From contig JAQIJD010000007.1 in assembly GCA_036946415.1 (NCBI GenBank), positions 109,885 to 173,884 on the forward strand: DNA of 64,000 nt. Direction: 5' to 3'. The notes under the pieces are model-generated. The model saw only the letters and a program-made list of their open reading frames with translations. It was not told the origin of the DNA and ran no database searches. The stretch is from Sphingomonas_Q fennica_A. Its GTDB lineage: Bacteria; Pseudomonadota; Alphaproteobacteria; Sphingomonadales; Sphingomonadaceae. This document shows positions 1 through 8,509 of this stretch, in pieces (position 1 is the stretch's first letter; every line of letters begins with the position of its first letter). The translations under genes were made by a program, and so were the position numbers.

Positions 1-476
1 CGGGCGCGCATCGCCGCTTCGTAGCGGGCGGCGTGGCGGGCGTGGCCGGGCTCGCGCGCCAGCACCAGCCGATCGAGGAAGCGGCGGCGCCCGGCCGCCC
101 CCTCGCCGAACAGCCGGTCCATCGCCGGCGTCAGCCACAGGACCGCCAGCCGCTCGCCCAGTGCGGCGGCGGGCTGGGCCGCGCCGTTGATCCGCACCTG
201 CCGCCGTTCGGGCGCCGCCGCCAGCGTGCCGGTGCCGATCTCGGTCCCGTCCGCCAGCCGCGCCGCCACCGCGAAGCCGCCCGGCCCGTCGCTCCGCGCG
301 ACATCGGCCAGCGCCGCGCCGCGCAGCCCGCGGCCCGGCGCCAGCAGCGACACGGCTTCGAGGAGGTTGGTCTTCCCCGCGCCGTTCTCGCCGGTCAGGA
401 TCACGAAGCCGGGCGGCGGCTCGACCAGCGCGTCGGGATAGGAGCGCAGATCGGTGAGGGCGAGGCGGGCGATCAC
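1..476 (-). CDS. recF: DNA replication and repair protein RecF (partial, cut by window edge)
   Basis: RecF binds ssDNA gaps and, with RecO and RecR, loads RecA during gap repair and replication-fork restart. Only the N-terminal 158 residues lie in the window; the rest continues beyond base 1. The translation begins with the typical RecF N-terminus (IARLALTDLRSY) and has a Walker A motif (GENGAGKTN) at about residues 29–37, followed by a family-like stretch (LLEAVSLLAPGRGLR). The start is taken as the GTG whose first base is 476, since the RecF homology begins immediately after it. The assignment is firm; the exact start is a choice by homology. Confidence 0.93.
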   Translation of the reverse strand, partial: MIARLALTDLRSYPDALVEPPPGFVILTGENGAGKTNLLEAVSLLAPGRGLRGAALADVARSDGPGGFAVAARLADGTEIGTGTLAAAPERRQVRINGAAQPAAALGERLAVLWLTPAMDRLFGEGAAGRRRFLDRLVLAREPGHARHAARYEAAMRA

Positions 477-536
477 GCCGCCGCTCTTAGGCCGCTGCCG
501 GTGGCTTGCGAAGGGCGCCCGCCACCGGCGCCGCCG

Positions 537-1034
537 TCACGAGCGGGCGGGGGGCGGCGTATCGGCCGGGGGCGGCGGCGCATCGCGGCCCGGCGGCGGC
601 GGCGGGGGGCCGTCCGGCCGGTGGGGGTGCGGCGGCGGATTTAGCGGGCCGAGGGCGACCACCTTGCCGTCCGCCCCGACGAGGAAGGCGCCACGGACGA
701 AGCCATGCTCGAACTGGCCCTGCGCCGTCACCGTCTCGCCCAGGCGGACGAGGCCGCCGTCCTCGCCCTCGCGGCCGAGATCGACCAGCGCCCGCCCGGT
801 CGCATCCTCGATCACCAATTTGTTGCCGAACCGCTCGACGGCGCGGCCGCGGATCGTGACGATGCCGTCCGTCAGCGTGCGGATCGCGGTGGGGGTGGCG
901 GGGGCCATCTGGATCGGCGGCCGGGTCGCCTGGATCGCGGCGCCACCCGCCACCGCCCCGCCGCCTGCCAGCAGCAACGCGATCAGGGCGGTCCGGGCGC
1001 GTCCGGGGCGGCGGGGGGAAAGGTCGTCTGTCAT
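537..1034 (-). CDS. Exported OB-fold-like protein with proline-rich tail
   Basis: A 165-residue protein with a basic N-terminus and a hydrophobic segment at about residues 15–35 (signal peptide or membrane anchor). A compact β-rich domain follows at about 50–125 and resembles small periplasmic OB-fold proteins. The last 35 residues are almost all Pro, Asp, Arg and His. It is transcribed divergently from the response regulator/kinase operon that begins at 1166, and a perfect 20-bp palindrome lies between them, so it may be a target or accessory of that system. The kinase's periplasmic domain carries a similar proline-rich segment. The start is an ATG with GGAG just upstream. Function unknown; the OB-fold call is by pattern only. 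Confidence 0.7.
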   Translation of the reverse strand: MTDDLSPRRPGRARTALIALLLAGGGAVAGGAAIQATRPPIQMAPATPTAIRTLTDGIVTIRGRAVERFGNKLVIEDATGRALVDLGREGEDGGLVRLGETVTAQGQFEHGFVRGAFLVGADGKVVALGPLNPPPHPHRPDGPPPPPPGRDAPPPPADTPPPARS

Positions 1035-1088
1035 CGTCTCACTCCTCGGTCGTGACCGGCCCCGGATAGCGCGGCGGCGCCGATGCCC

Positions 1089-1108
1089 GCTGAACCGCGC
1101 GGTTCAGC
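1089..1108. promoter_or_regulatory. Perfect 20-bp palindrome, candidate operator
   Basis: The sequence GCTGAACCGCGCGGTTCAGC equals its own reverse complement. It lies between the divergent exported protein (start 1034) and the response regulator (start 1166), where an autoregulatory site of a two-component system would be expected. That it binds this regulator is inference. Confidence 0.5.
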
Positions 1109-1165
1109 TTCGATTGGGGTTGGCCGGTTAGCGCGCCCGGCGCGTTGGAGGCACGGGAGGACAAG

Positions 1166-1828
1166 ATGCGGATCCTGGTGGTGGAGGACGATGCGACGCT
1201 CGCCGAGGGGCTGGCCGCGGCGTTGCGGGCCGAACGCTTCGCGGTCGATGTCGCGCGCGACGGAATCGACGGTGGGCATCTCGGCGCGGTCGAAGCCTAT
1301 GACGCCGCCGTCCTCGATCTCGGCCTGCCGGGGCGCGACGGCGTGTCGATCCTGAAGGATTGGCGCGAGGCGGGGCGGACGCTGCCCGTCCTCGTCCTTA
1401 CCGCGCGCGACGGCTGGGCCGACAAGGTGGCCGGCTTCAAGGCGGGCGCCGACGATTATCTGACCAAGCCGTTCCGCACCGAAGAGGTGGTGATGCGGCT
1501 GCGCGCGCTCGTCCGCCGCGCGGCGGGCCATGCCGCGGCGCGCATCGCCTGCGGCCCGCTCGCCTACGACAGCCAGCTCGGCAGTTTCGAGCTGGACGGC
1601 CTGCCCCTCCGCCTGACCGGCCTCGAATGGCGGGTGCTGACCCAGTTCATTCTCCGGCGCGAGACGGTGATGCCGCGCGCCGAGCTGATCGAGCGCGTCT
1701 ACGAGGGCGATGCCGAGGTCGATTCCAACTCGATCGAGGTGATCGTCGGCCGGCTGCGCCGCAAGATCGGCGCGGCGATGATCGAGACGGTGCGCGGCTA
1801 CGGCTACCGGCTGACGGCGGGGGCATGA
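1166..1828 (+). CDS. OmpR/PhoP-family response regulator
   Basis: A 220-residue two-domain regulator. The receiver domain (residues 1–115) has the acidic pocket (VVEDD), the phospho-acceptor Asp in AVLDLGLPG, the Thr of LTAR and the Lys of TKPF. The C-terminus is a winged helix of OmpR type ending in ETVRGYGYRL. The ATG at 1166 is preceded by GGGAGG at good spacing and gives the canonical start MRILVVEDD. The downstream kinase start overlaps the stop by 4 bp (ATGA), so they are translationally coupled partners. Regulation probably involves the palindrome at 1089–1108. The closest general type is PhoP; the signal is unknown. Confidence 0.93.
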   Translation: MRILVVEDDATLAEGLAAALRAERFAVDVARDGIDGGHLGAVEAYDAAVLDLGLPGRDGVSILKDWREAGRTLPVLVLTARDGWADKVAGFKAGADDYLTKPFRTEEVVMRLRALVRRAAGHAAARIACGPLAYDSQLGSFELDGLPLRLTGLEWRVLTQFILRRETVMPRAELIERVYEGDAEVDSNSIEVIVGRLRRKIGAAMIETVRGYGYRLTAGA

Positions 1829-3177
1829 GGCTGCGGCCGATCTCGCTGTTCGGGCGGCTGCTGCTGCTGTCCGGCCTCGCCACCGCGGTGGCGCTGGCGG
1901 TGGCGGGCTGGGCGATCGGCGGCGTGCTCGAACGCTTCGCGATGCGCGGGCTGGACGATCGGCTCGATGCGCAGATGCTGCTGCTGGCGGACGCGGTGCG
2001 CGCCGACGGCGGGGTCGATCCGGCCGCGCTGCGGCGCCTGCCGGGCTTCGCAGCGGACGAGGGCTGGGCGTGGCGGATCACCGCGGCGGACGGCCGCCGC
2101 TGGACGAGCGGCCGGGCGATCCCAGCGGCCCCGCCGCTGCCGCCCCCGCCGCCCGACGCCGCGGGCCGGCCACCACCGCCGCCCGGCCGCCCCCGCCCCG
2201 GCGAAGGCCGCGATGCCGACGGCCGCCGCGTGCATGCCCGGACGATGGCGATCGAAACCGCCGCCGGCCCGGTCACGATCACCGCCGCCGCGCCGCGCGA
2301 TCTGGCGGATCGGCCGATCCGCGCGGCGCTGGCGCCGCTGCTCCTGTCGCTGCTGCTGCTGGGCGGGGGGCTGGCGGCGGCGGCGCTGCTGCAATTGCGG
2401 CTGGGCCTCAAACCGCTGCGCGATCTGCACCGGGCGATCGCGGCGGTGCGCGGCGGGCGGGCGGCGCGCGTGCCGGCCGAACAGCCCATCGAGCTGCGAC
2501 CGCTCGTGACCGAACTGAACGCCTTGCTCGACGAGAATGAGGCGGGGCTGGCGCACGCCCGCACGCATGTCGCCAACCTCGCGCATGGCCTGAAGACGCC
2601 GCTCGCCGCCCTGATCGTGCGGCTGGAGGAGCCGGGGCGCGATCCGGACGGCGCGCTGCGCCGGCTGGCGGAGGGGGCGGCGGCGCGCATCCGCCACCAT
2701 CTCGGCCGGGCGCGGGCGGCGGCGGGGGGCGCCCCGGCGCGGCGACGCGTGGAGCTGGCGCCGCTGGTCGCCGATCTGGCGGCGGTCCTCGCCCGCCTCC
2801 ATGCCGCCCGCCCGGTCGCCGCCGCGGTCGACGTGCCGCCCGACCTCGCCGTCGCCGCCGATGGCGAGGACGTGTCGGAAATGCTCGGCAACCTCCTCGA
2901 CAACGCCTGGGCGCATGCCGCGACGCGGGTGACGGTGCAGGCCGCGGCAGAGGGCGCGACGGTGACGATCGCGATCGAGGACGACGGCCCCGGCCTGACC
3001 GATACGGAACAGGCGGCGGCGCTGATGCCCGGCCGGCGGCTGGACGAACGGGGCGACGGCCACGGCTTCGGCCTGCCGATCGCGCGCGAACTGGCCGAAC
3101 TGTCCGGCGGCGGGCTGATGCTGACGCGTGGCGGGAAGGGCGGCCTGCGGGCGATGCTCACGCTGCCGCGCGCGTAA
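1825..3177 (+). CDS. PhoQ-like sensor histidine kinase
   Basis: A 450-residue inner-membrane kinase, partner of the preceding regulator. It has TM1 at about 10–35, a periplasmic sensor of about 130 residues, TM2 at about 168–190, a HAMP-like linker, and an H-box NLAHGLKTPL with the phosphorylated His at about 254. The N box (EMLGNLLDNAWAHA) and G boxes (EDDGPGL, GHGFGLPIA) follow. The periplasmic domain carries an unusual insert at about 101–130 made largely of Pro, Gly and Arg. A similar proline-rich tail occurs on the divergent exported protein at 537–1034, hinting that the two act on one signal. Substrate or stimulus unknown. Confidence 0.92.
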   Translation: MRLRPISLFGRLLLLSGLATAVALAVAGWAIGGVLERFAMRGLDDRLDAQMLLLADAVRADGGVDPAALRRLPGFAADEGWAWRITAADGRRWTSGRAIPAAPPLPPPPPDAAGRPPPPPGRPRPGEGRDADGRRVHARTMAIETAAGPVTITAAAPRDLADRPIRAALAPLLLSLLLLGGGLAAAALLQLRLGLKPLRDLHRAIAAVRGGRAARVPAEQPIELRPLVTELNALLDENEAGLAHARTHVANLAHGLKTPLAALIVRLEEPGRDPDGALRRLAEGAAARIRHHLGRARAAAGGAPARRRVELAPLVADLAAVLARLHAARPVAAAVDVPPDLAVAADGEDVSEMLGNLLDNAWAHAATRVTVQAAAEGATVTIAIEDDGPGLTDTEQAAALMPGRRLDERGDGHGFGLPIARELAELSGGGLMLTRGGKGGLRAMLTLPRA

Positions 3178-3267
3178 ACCGGCCCGCCCCCTTGTCGCTG
3201 CACGCGCCGCCCGCCACAACGGCGCCGGCAGCCGGGGCGGCTGCCGCCGACGGGGGGATGGACGGGC

Positions 3268-4011
3268 ATGAGGATCAGGACGGGCGCGGCGTTGGCGCTG
3301 GCGCTATGGGGCAGCGCCGTGCAGGCCGGGATTACTGCGCGCTATGCCTCGCCGCTCGGCAGCCGGCCGCTGATCGTGGAGACCGGCGATGCGGGCGACT
3401 TCCGCATCGGTTTCGAGGGGGACGACAGCCGATTGCTGCGCAGCGAGGGCCGCGACTATCTGATCGTTGCGGAAGACGGGGAGGTGCAGATCGTGCCTCT
3501 GGCCGATCTTGCCGCCGTCCTGCTGCGGACGCCCCTGTCTGACACCGCGCTGCGCGATTTCGACAAGGATCTCGATCCCGCCGATCGGCGGACGCTGAAA
3601 GCGGTGCCGACCGGCGTCTCGCGCGCCGGTACCCGCTCGGTGGCCGGTCAGGCGGGCATCGCCTATCGCGTCGGCTACACGATCGACGGGCAGCCCCATG
3701 CCGAAACGGTGATCGCAAGCCAGGCCGAGGCGATGCGACCGCTGGCCGACGCGTGGCGGCGGGCGGGCGAAGCCTTCGCGGTCGTCGTCGGCGCCCCGCC
3801 GTTCCGCCGGGCCTATCCCGGCCTCGATCGATTGTCCGTCCTCATCGCGCAGATAACGGGGCAGGGTGCGCTGCTCGATGCCCCGATGCTGGCCACGCTG
3901 CGCACCATCCGCCTCGACGCGACCCCGACCGAGGATCGCTTCGACCTGCCCGGACCACCACTCGGCCAGGCCGAGCTGGAGGACATGATCCGAACGGCTG
4001 GGGACCGCTGA
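3268..4011 (+). CDS. Exported protein of unknown function
   Basis: A 247-residue protein with a clear cleavable signal peptide (MRIRTGAALALALWGSAVQA) and no other membrane segment, so probably periplasmic. The mature part has a β-rich N-half and an α-helical C-half containing long Ala-rich helices. The arrangement recalls DUF4412-like secreted proteins, but I cannot assign a family with confidence. It follows the two-component operon by 90 bp, with a purine-rich stretch upstream of the ATG. It is convergent with the thioredoxin-like gene that ends at 4042. Confidence 0.65.
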   Translation: MRIRTGAALALALWGSAVQAGITARYASPLGSRPLIVETGDAGDFRIGFEGDDSRLLRSEGRDYLIVAEDGEVQIVPLADLAAVLLRTPLSDTALRDFDKDLDPADRRTLKAVPTGVSRAGTRSVAGQAGIAYRVGYTIDGQPHAETVIASQAEAMRPLADAWRRAGEAFAVVVGAPPFRRAYPGLDRLSVLIAQITGQGALLDAPMLATLRTIRLDATPTEDRFDLPGPPLGQAELEDMIRTAGDR

Positions 4012-4041
4012 TCCCGCACCGCCGGCGGCGGGCGCAGGCCG

Positions 4042-4650
4042 TCAGGCAGCGCCCGCCGCCACCGGCCGCCCCGCCACCGCATCGTCGATCAGCGTCTTCG
4101 CCTTGGCGCCCGTCCAGTCCATCGCCCCGCGCACGCGCCACAATTCCTTGCCCTCGGCATCGTAGAGGATGGTGAGCGGCAGGCTGTCCGCCTTCAGCGC
4201 CAGCATCAGCACATTCTCCTTGTCGAGATAGGGCTGGAGCGCCTTGAACTGCCGCTTGGCGAAGAAGGGGCCGACCGCGCGGCGGCCTTCCATGTCCTGG
4301 CTGATCGCCACCACCTGCACCCTGCCCGCCTCGCGCGCGGCGAGCGCATCGAGCGTGCCCATCTCGGCGATGCAGGGCGCGCACCAGGTCGCCCACATGT
4401 TGACCAGCAGCGGCTTGCCGCGGAAGGTGGCGAGCGTCGCCGGCGCATCGTCCGGGCCGACGAACGGCATGGCGGGCGCCGCCTTGCCCTTGTCGTCGGT
4501 CAGCACCACGGTGGCCGGCTCCTTCGGCGCTTCGGCCTGCGGGGCGGCGGGTTGCGGCTCCGCCTCCTTTTTCCTATCGCAGGCGGCGAGGGCGGCGAGC
4601 GCGCCCGCCAGGAGGATCGGCATCACCAACGGGCGCGACAGTAAGGGCAC
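4042..4650 (-). CDS. TlpA-like thioredoxin-fold lipoprotein
   Basis: A periplasm-facing thiol:disulfide oxidoreductase. The N-terminus is a lipoprotein signal with lipobox LAAC, then a Pro/Ala/Glu-rich linker of about 35 residues. A thioredoxin-like domain with the redox motif WATWCAPC and a cis-Pro region (SLPLTILYD) follows. I chose the GTG at 4650 because GGAG lies 6 nt upstream and it supplies the basic n-region (PLLSRPL) missing from the shorter ATG start at 4623. This places its start only 16 bp from that of the divergent argH. TlpA-type proteins keep cysteines reduced for cytochrome c or oxidase assembly; the partner here is unknown. Confidence 0.88.
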   Translation of the reverse strand: MPLLSRPLVMPILLAGALAALAACDRKKEAEPQPAAPQAEAPKEPATVVLTDDKGKAAPAMPFVGPDDAPATLATFRGKPLLVNMWATWCAPCIAEMGTLDALAAREAGRVQVVAISQDMEGRRAVGPFFAKRQFKALQPYLDKENVLMLALKADSLPLTILYDAEGKELWRVRGAMDWTGAKAKTLIDDAVAGRPVAAGAA

Positions 4651-4666
4651 GGGCAGCTCCAACGCG

Positions 4667-6043
4667 ATGTGGGGCGGGCGCTTCGCCGAAGGGCCCGCCG
4701 CGATCATGCGGGAGATAAACGCCTCCATCCCCTTCGACAAACGACTTTGGCGGCAGGATATCGCCGGCAGCCGCGCGCATGCCGCGATGCTGGGCGTGCA
4801 GGGCATCGTCTCCCCTGCCGACGTCGCCGCGATCGAGCAGGGGCTGGACGCCGTCGCCGGCCATTACGAGGCCGAGGGCGTCGACGAGGATCTGGCGCTC
4901 GAAGACATCCACATGGCGACCGAGAGCCGGCTGGCGGAGCTGATCGGCGCGCCCGCGGGCCGCCTCCACACCGCGCGCTCGCGCAACGATCAGGTCGCCA
5001 CCGACTTCCGCCTGTGGGTGCGCGACGCGATCGACGCGGTGGACGCCGGGCTGGCCGCCTTGCAGGCCGCCCTCGTCACCCGCGCCGGGGACGAGGCGGA
5101 GACGGTGATGCCGGGCTTCACCCACCTCCAGGTGGCGCAGCCGGTCACGCTCGGCCACCATCTGATGGCCTATTACGAGATGGTGGCGCGCGATCGCGAT
5201 CGCTTCGCCTGCGCGCGCGCGCGGCTCAACCGGTCGCCGCTGGGGGCGGCGGCGCTGGCCGGCACCGGCTTCCCGATCGATCGCCATGCGACCGCGGCGG
5301 CGCTGGGCTTCGACGGGCCGACCGACAATTCGCTCGATTCGGTCTCCGATCGCGATTTCGCGCTCGATTATCTGATGGCGGCGGCGCAGGCCTCGCTCCA
5401 TCTGTCGCGGCTGGCGGAGGAGATCGTGATCTGGGCCAGCCAGCCCTACGCCTTCGTCACTCTGCCCGACGCTTATTCCACCGGCTCCTCGATCATGCCG
5501 CAGAAGCGCAACCCCGATGCGGCGGAACTGGTGCGCGGCCATTCGGGGCGGATCACCGGCAGCCTCGTCGCGCTGATGATGACGATGAAGGGCCTGCCGC
5601 TCGCTTATTCGAAGGACATGCAGGACGACAAGCCGCCGACGTTCGAGGCGCACGACCTGCTCGCCCTCGCGATCGCGGCGATGACGGGGATGATCGAGAC
5701 GATCGGCTTCCGCCGCGACCGGATGCGCGCCGCGGCCGAAGCGGGTTTCTCGACCGCGACCGATCTGGCCGACTGGCTGGTGCGCGTGGCCGACATCCCC
5801 TTCCGCCAGGCGCACCACATCACCGGCGAGATCGTGCGGCTGGCCGAGCGGCAGGGCTGCATGCTCTCCGCGCTCGCGCTGGCCGACATGCAGGCGATCG
5901 ACGGGCGGATCGACGGCCGCGTGTTCGATGCGCTGTCGGTCGATGCCTCGGTCGCCGCGCGCGCCAGCCATGGCGGGACCGCGCCGGCCGAGGTGCGGAA
6001 GCGCGTCGCCGCCGCGCGCACCGCGCTGGGGCTGGACGGATGA
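4667..6043 (+). CDS. argH: Argininosuccinate lyase
   Basis: Cleaves argininosuccinate to arginine and fumarate, the last step of arginine synthesis; cytosolic homotetramer. The 458-residue protein has the family start MWGGRF, the HTARSRNDQV motif and the signature loop GSSIMPQKRNPD with the catalytic Ser. The ATG at 4667 has no visible ribosome site, and the in-frame codons just upstream also read like coding sequence (SSNA), so translation may begin earlier or be leaderless. It heads an argH–lipoprotein–lysA operon with an ATGA overlap to the next gene. Confidence 0.96.
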   Translation: MWGGRFAEGPAAIMREINASIPFDKRLWRQDIAGSRAHAAMLGVQGIVSPADVAAIEQGLDAVAGHYEAEGVDEDLALEDIHMATESRLAELIGAPAGRLHTARSRNDQVATDFRLWVRDAIDAVDAGLAALQAALVTRAGDEAETVMPGFTHLQVAQPVTLGHHLMAYYEMVARDRDRFACARARLNRSPLGAAALAGTGFPIDRHATAAALGFDGPTDNSLDSVSDRDFALDYLMAAAQASLHLSRLAEEIVIWASQPYAFVTLPDAYSTGSSIMPQKRNPDAAELVRGHSGRITGSLVALMMTMKGLPLAYSKDMQDDKPPTFEAHDLLALAIAAMTGMIETIGFRRDRMRAAAEAGFSTATDLADWLVRVADIPFRQAHHITGEIVRLAERQGCMLSALALADMQAIDGRIDGRVFDALSVDASVAARASHGGTAPAEVRKRVAAARTALGLDG

Positions 6044-6282
6044 TGCGTCGCCTCCTCGCCACCGCACTGCTGCTGGCGGCGGCGGGCTGCGGGCGGCAGC
6101 AGGCGCTGGAGCCGCGGCCGGGCGCCGCGCTGCCGCCGCGTCCGGCGCTCGCCCAGTCGACCCCCACCCCCGATCAGTTGCTGGCGGTGCCGGTCGACGT
6201 CCGCCCCGGCCGGTCCGACGAATTGCTCACCCGGTCCGAGCAGCGGCCCGAAGACCGGTTCGACCTGCCGCCCCCCGGCTGA
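6040..6282 (+). CDS. Small LptM-like lipoprotein
   Basis: An 80-residue lipoprotein overlapping the argH stop by 4 bp and preceding lysA by 17 bp. It has an Arg-rich n-region, a hydrophobic stretch, and the lipobox AAGC. The mature part is short, Pro-rich and probably disordered. A tiny lipoprotein just before a lysine/DAP gene matches the context of E. coli yifL/lptM, which precedes dapF and helps LptD maturation. The name LptM is inference from size and position. The start is the first of two tandem ATGs. Confidence 0.75.
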   Translation: MMRRLLATALLLAAAGCGRQQALEPRPGAALPPRPALAQSTPTPDQLLAVPVDVRPGRSDELLTRSEQRPEDRFDLPPPG

Positions 6283-6299
6283 CCTGCCCCACGGAGCCC

Positions 6300-7565
6300 A
6301 TGCACCATTTCGACCTCATCGACGGCGTCCTCCATGCCGAGGGCGTGCCCCTGCCGCTGATCGCCGAGGCGGTCGGCACGCCCGTCTACGTCTATGCGAC
6401 CGCGACGCTGGAACGGCACGTCCGCGTCTTCCGCGAGGGGCTGGGCGACATCGCCGATCCGTGGATCGCCTTCGCGGTCAAGGCCAACCCCAATCGCGCG
6501 GTGCTGGCGACGCTGGCGGCGCTGGGGCTGGGGGCGGACGTCGTCTCCGCGGGCGAGCTGCTGCGCGCGCGCGCCGCCGGCATCCCGGCCGATCGCATCG
6601 TCTTTTCGGGCGTCGGCAAGACCGCCGACGAGATGGCGCTCGCCTGCCGCGAGGGGATCGGCCAGTTCAACCTCGAATCGGAGGACGAGGCGGAAACGCT
6701 GTCCGCGGTCGCCACGGCGCTGGGGGTGACGGTGCCGATCGCCTTCCGCATCAACCCCAACGTGATCGCCGGCACCCACGCCAAGATCTCGACCGGGGGC
6801 AAGGAGGACAAGTTCGGCGTCGCGCGCGATCGGGTGGAGGCAGCCTATGCCCGCGCCGCCACGCTGCCGGGACTGCGCATCCAGGGCATCGCCGTCCATA
6901 TCGGCAGCCAGCTGACCGACCTCGCCCCCTCGCGCGCCGCCTTCGAGGTGCTGGGCGATCTGATCGGCCGGCTGCGCGCGGCCGGCCATTCGATCGCCGT
7001 CGCCGATCTGGGCGGCGGCCTCGGCGTCCCCTACGATCCGGCGCTGCCGGTGCCGCCGTCGCCCGCCGACTATGGCGCGATGGTGCGCGAGGTGACCGCC
7101 GGCTGGAACGTGCGGCTGATGTTCGAGCCGGGGCGCGTCATCGTGGGCAATGCGGGCGTCCTCGTCAGCCGCGTGGTGCGGGTGAAGGAGGGGGCCTCGG
7201 CGCCGTTCGTCATCGTCGATGCGGCGATGAATGACCTGATGCGCCCCGCCCTCTACGACGCCTTCCACGAACTGCGCGCGGTGGTGCCGCGCGGGCCGCA
7301 GGGGCCGGCGCATATCGTGGGGCCAGTGTGCGAGACGGGCGATACCTTCGCGCGCAACCGGACGATGGACGGCGTCCGCCCCGGCGATCTCGTCGCCTTC
7401 ATGACCGCGGGTGCTTATGGGGCGACCATGGCCTCCACCTACAACAGCCGGCCGCTGGTGCCCGAAGTGCTGGTGGACGGCGCGCAATGGGCGGTGGTGC
7501 GCCCACGCGTCGGCGTCGAGGCGATGATCGCGGGTGACACGATGCCGCCATGGCTCGACGCGTAA
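6300..7565 (+). CDS. lysA: Diaminopimelate decarboxylase
   Basis: A PLP enzyme of the alanine-racemase fold that converts meso-diaminopimelate to lysine. The 421-residue protein shows the PLP-lysine segment FAVKANPN, the HIGSQ motif, the glycine-rich phosphate-binding stretch LGGGLGVPY, and the C-terminal active-site segment PVCETGDTFA contributed across the dimer. Last gene of the argH–lipoprotein–lysA operon. The ATG at 6300 is preceded by GGAG. Length is normal. Confidence 0.97.
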   Translation: MHHFDLIDGVLHAEGVPLPLIAEAVGTPVYVYATATLERHVRVFREGLGDIADPWIAFAVKANPNRAVLATLAALGLGADVVSAGELLRARAAGIPADRIVFSGVGKTADEMALACREGIGQFNLESEDEAETLSAVATALGVTVPIAFRINPNVIAGTHAKISTGGKEDKFGVARDRVEAAYARAATLPGLRIQGIAVHIGSQLTDLAPSRAAFEVLGDLIGRLRAAGHSIAVADLGGGLGVPYDPALPVPPSPADYGAMVREVTAGWNVRLMFEPGRVIVGNAGVLVSRVVRVKEGASAPFVIVDAAMNDLMRPALYDAFHELRAVVPRGPQGPAHIVGPVCETGDTFARNRTMDGVRPGDLVAFMTAGAYGATMASTYNSRPLVPEVLVDGAQWAVVRPRVGVEAMIAGDTMPPWLDA

Positions 7566-7620
7566 AGGGATCGTTCACGCCGCCTAATTAGTTGTCGCCG
7601 AAACGATCAGGGGGAAGACC

Positions 7621-8490
7621 ATGACCAGACCCGTCAAGAAGGCCGTATTCCCGGTCGCCGGCTTCGGCACCCGCTTCCTGCCCGCCACCAAGGCGGTGCC
7701 CAAGGAACTGCTGCCGGTCGTCGATCGGCCGCTGATCCAATATGCGATCGACGAGGCGCTGGCGGCGGGCATCGAGCAGATGATCTTCGTCACCGGCCGC
7801 GGCAAGCACGCCATCGAGGACTATTTCGACAGCGCGTTCGAGATCGAGGCCGACCTCCTCGCCAAGAACAAGCACGAGATCATCGAGCGGCTGGCCCCGA
7901 CGCGCCTCGCCCCCGGCCAGGCGGCGTTCGTCCGCCAGCAGGAGATGGCGGGCCTCGGCCACGCCGTCTGGTGCGCGCGCCACCTGACCGGGGACGAACC
8001 GTTCGCGGTGCTACTGCCCGACGAGCTGCTGTGGAACCCGGCCGCCCCCTGCCTCGCGCAGATGATGGAGACCTATGACGCCAAGGGCGGCAGCGTGATC
8101 GCCGTGGTCGAGGTGCCGCAGGAGCATACCGGCCGCTACGGCATCGTCGATCCGGGCGCGGAGGACGGCGCCTCGATCGCGATCAACGGCTTCGTCGAGA
8201 AGCCGAAGCCCGCCGAGGCACCTTCCCGCCTCGCCGCGGTCGGCCGCTACATCCTCGATCCGCTGGTGATGCGGCTGCTCGAGGGGCAGGAGCGGGGCGC
8301 CGGCAACGAGATCCAGCTGACCGACGCGCTGGCGAAGCTGATCGGCCAGCAACCGTTCCACGCCCGCGTCTTTTCGGGCGCGCGCCACGATTGCGGCGAG
8401 AAGGTCGGTTTCATCCAGGCCAATATCGCGCTGGCGCTGGAGCGGGACGATCTGGCGGGGCCGATCCGGGACTTTATCCGGGGGCTGTAG
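7621..8490 (+). CDS. galU: UTP–glucose-1-phosphate uridylyltransferase
   Basis: Makes UDP-glucose for exopolysaccharide, glycolipid and envelope sugars. The 289-residue protein is full length. It carries the nucleotidyltransferase signature AGFGTRFLPATKAVPKE and the conserved FVEKPKP and GNEIQLTDA segments of GalU. The ATG follows a GGGGGAAG-like ribosome site. It stands alone, downstream of the lysA operon by 55 bp. The 360 bp after it hold dispersed repeats rather than a gene. Confidence 0.96.
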   Translation: MTRPVKKAVFPVAGFGTRFLPATKAVPKELLPVVDRPLIQYAIDEALAAGIEQMIFVTGRGKHAIEDYFDSAFEIEADLLAKNKHEIIERLAPTRLAPGQAAFVRQQEMAGLGHAVWCARHLTGDEPFAVLLPDELLWNPAAPCLAQMMETYDAKGGSVIAVVEVPQEHTGRYGIVDPGAEDGASIAINGFVEKPKPAEAPSRLAAVGRYILDPLVMRLLEGQERGAGNEIQLTDALAKLIGQQPFHARVFSGARHDCGEKVGFIQANIALALERDDLAGPIRDFIRGL

Positions 8491-8509
8491 CGCCGGTCGG
8501 GCGAAGGTT

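Noticed and set aside
1647..3269. 540-codon minus-strand frame over the kinase gene
   Set aside because: Ser/Arg/Pro-rich shadow of the histidine kinase; the kinase motifs on the other strand are unambiguous.
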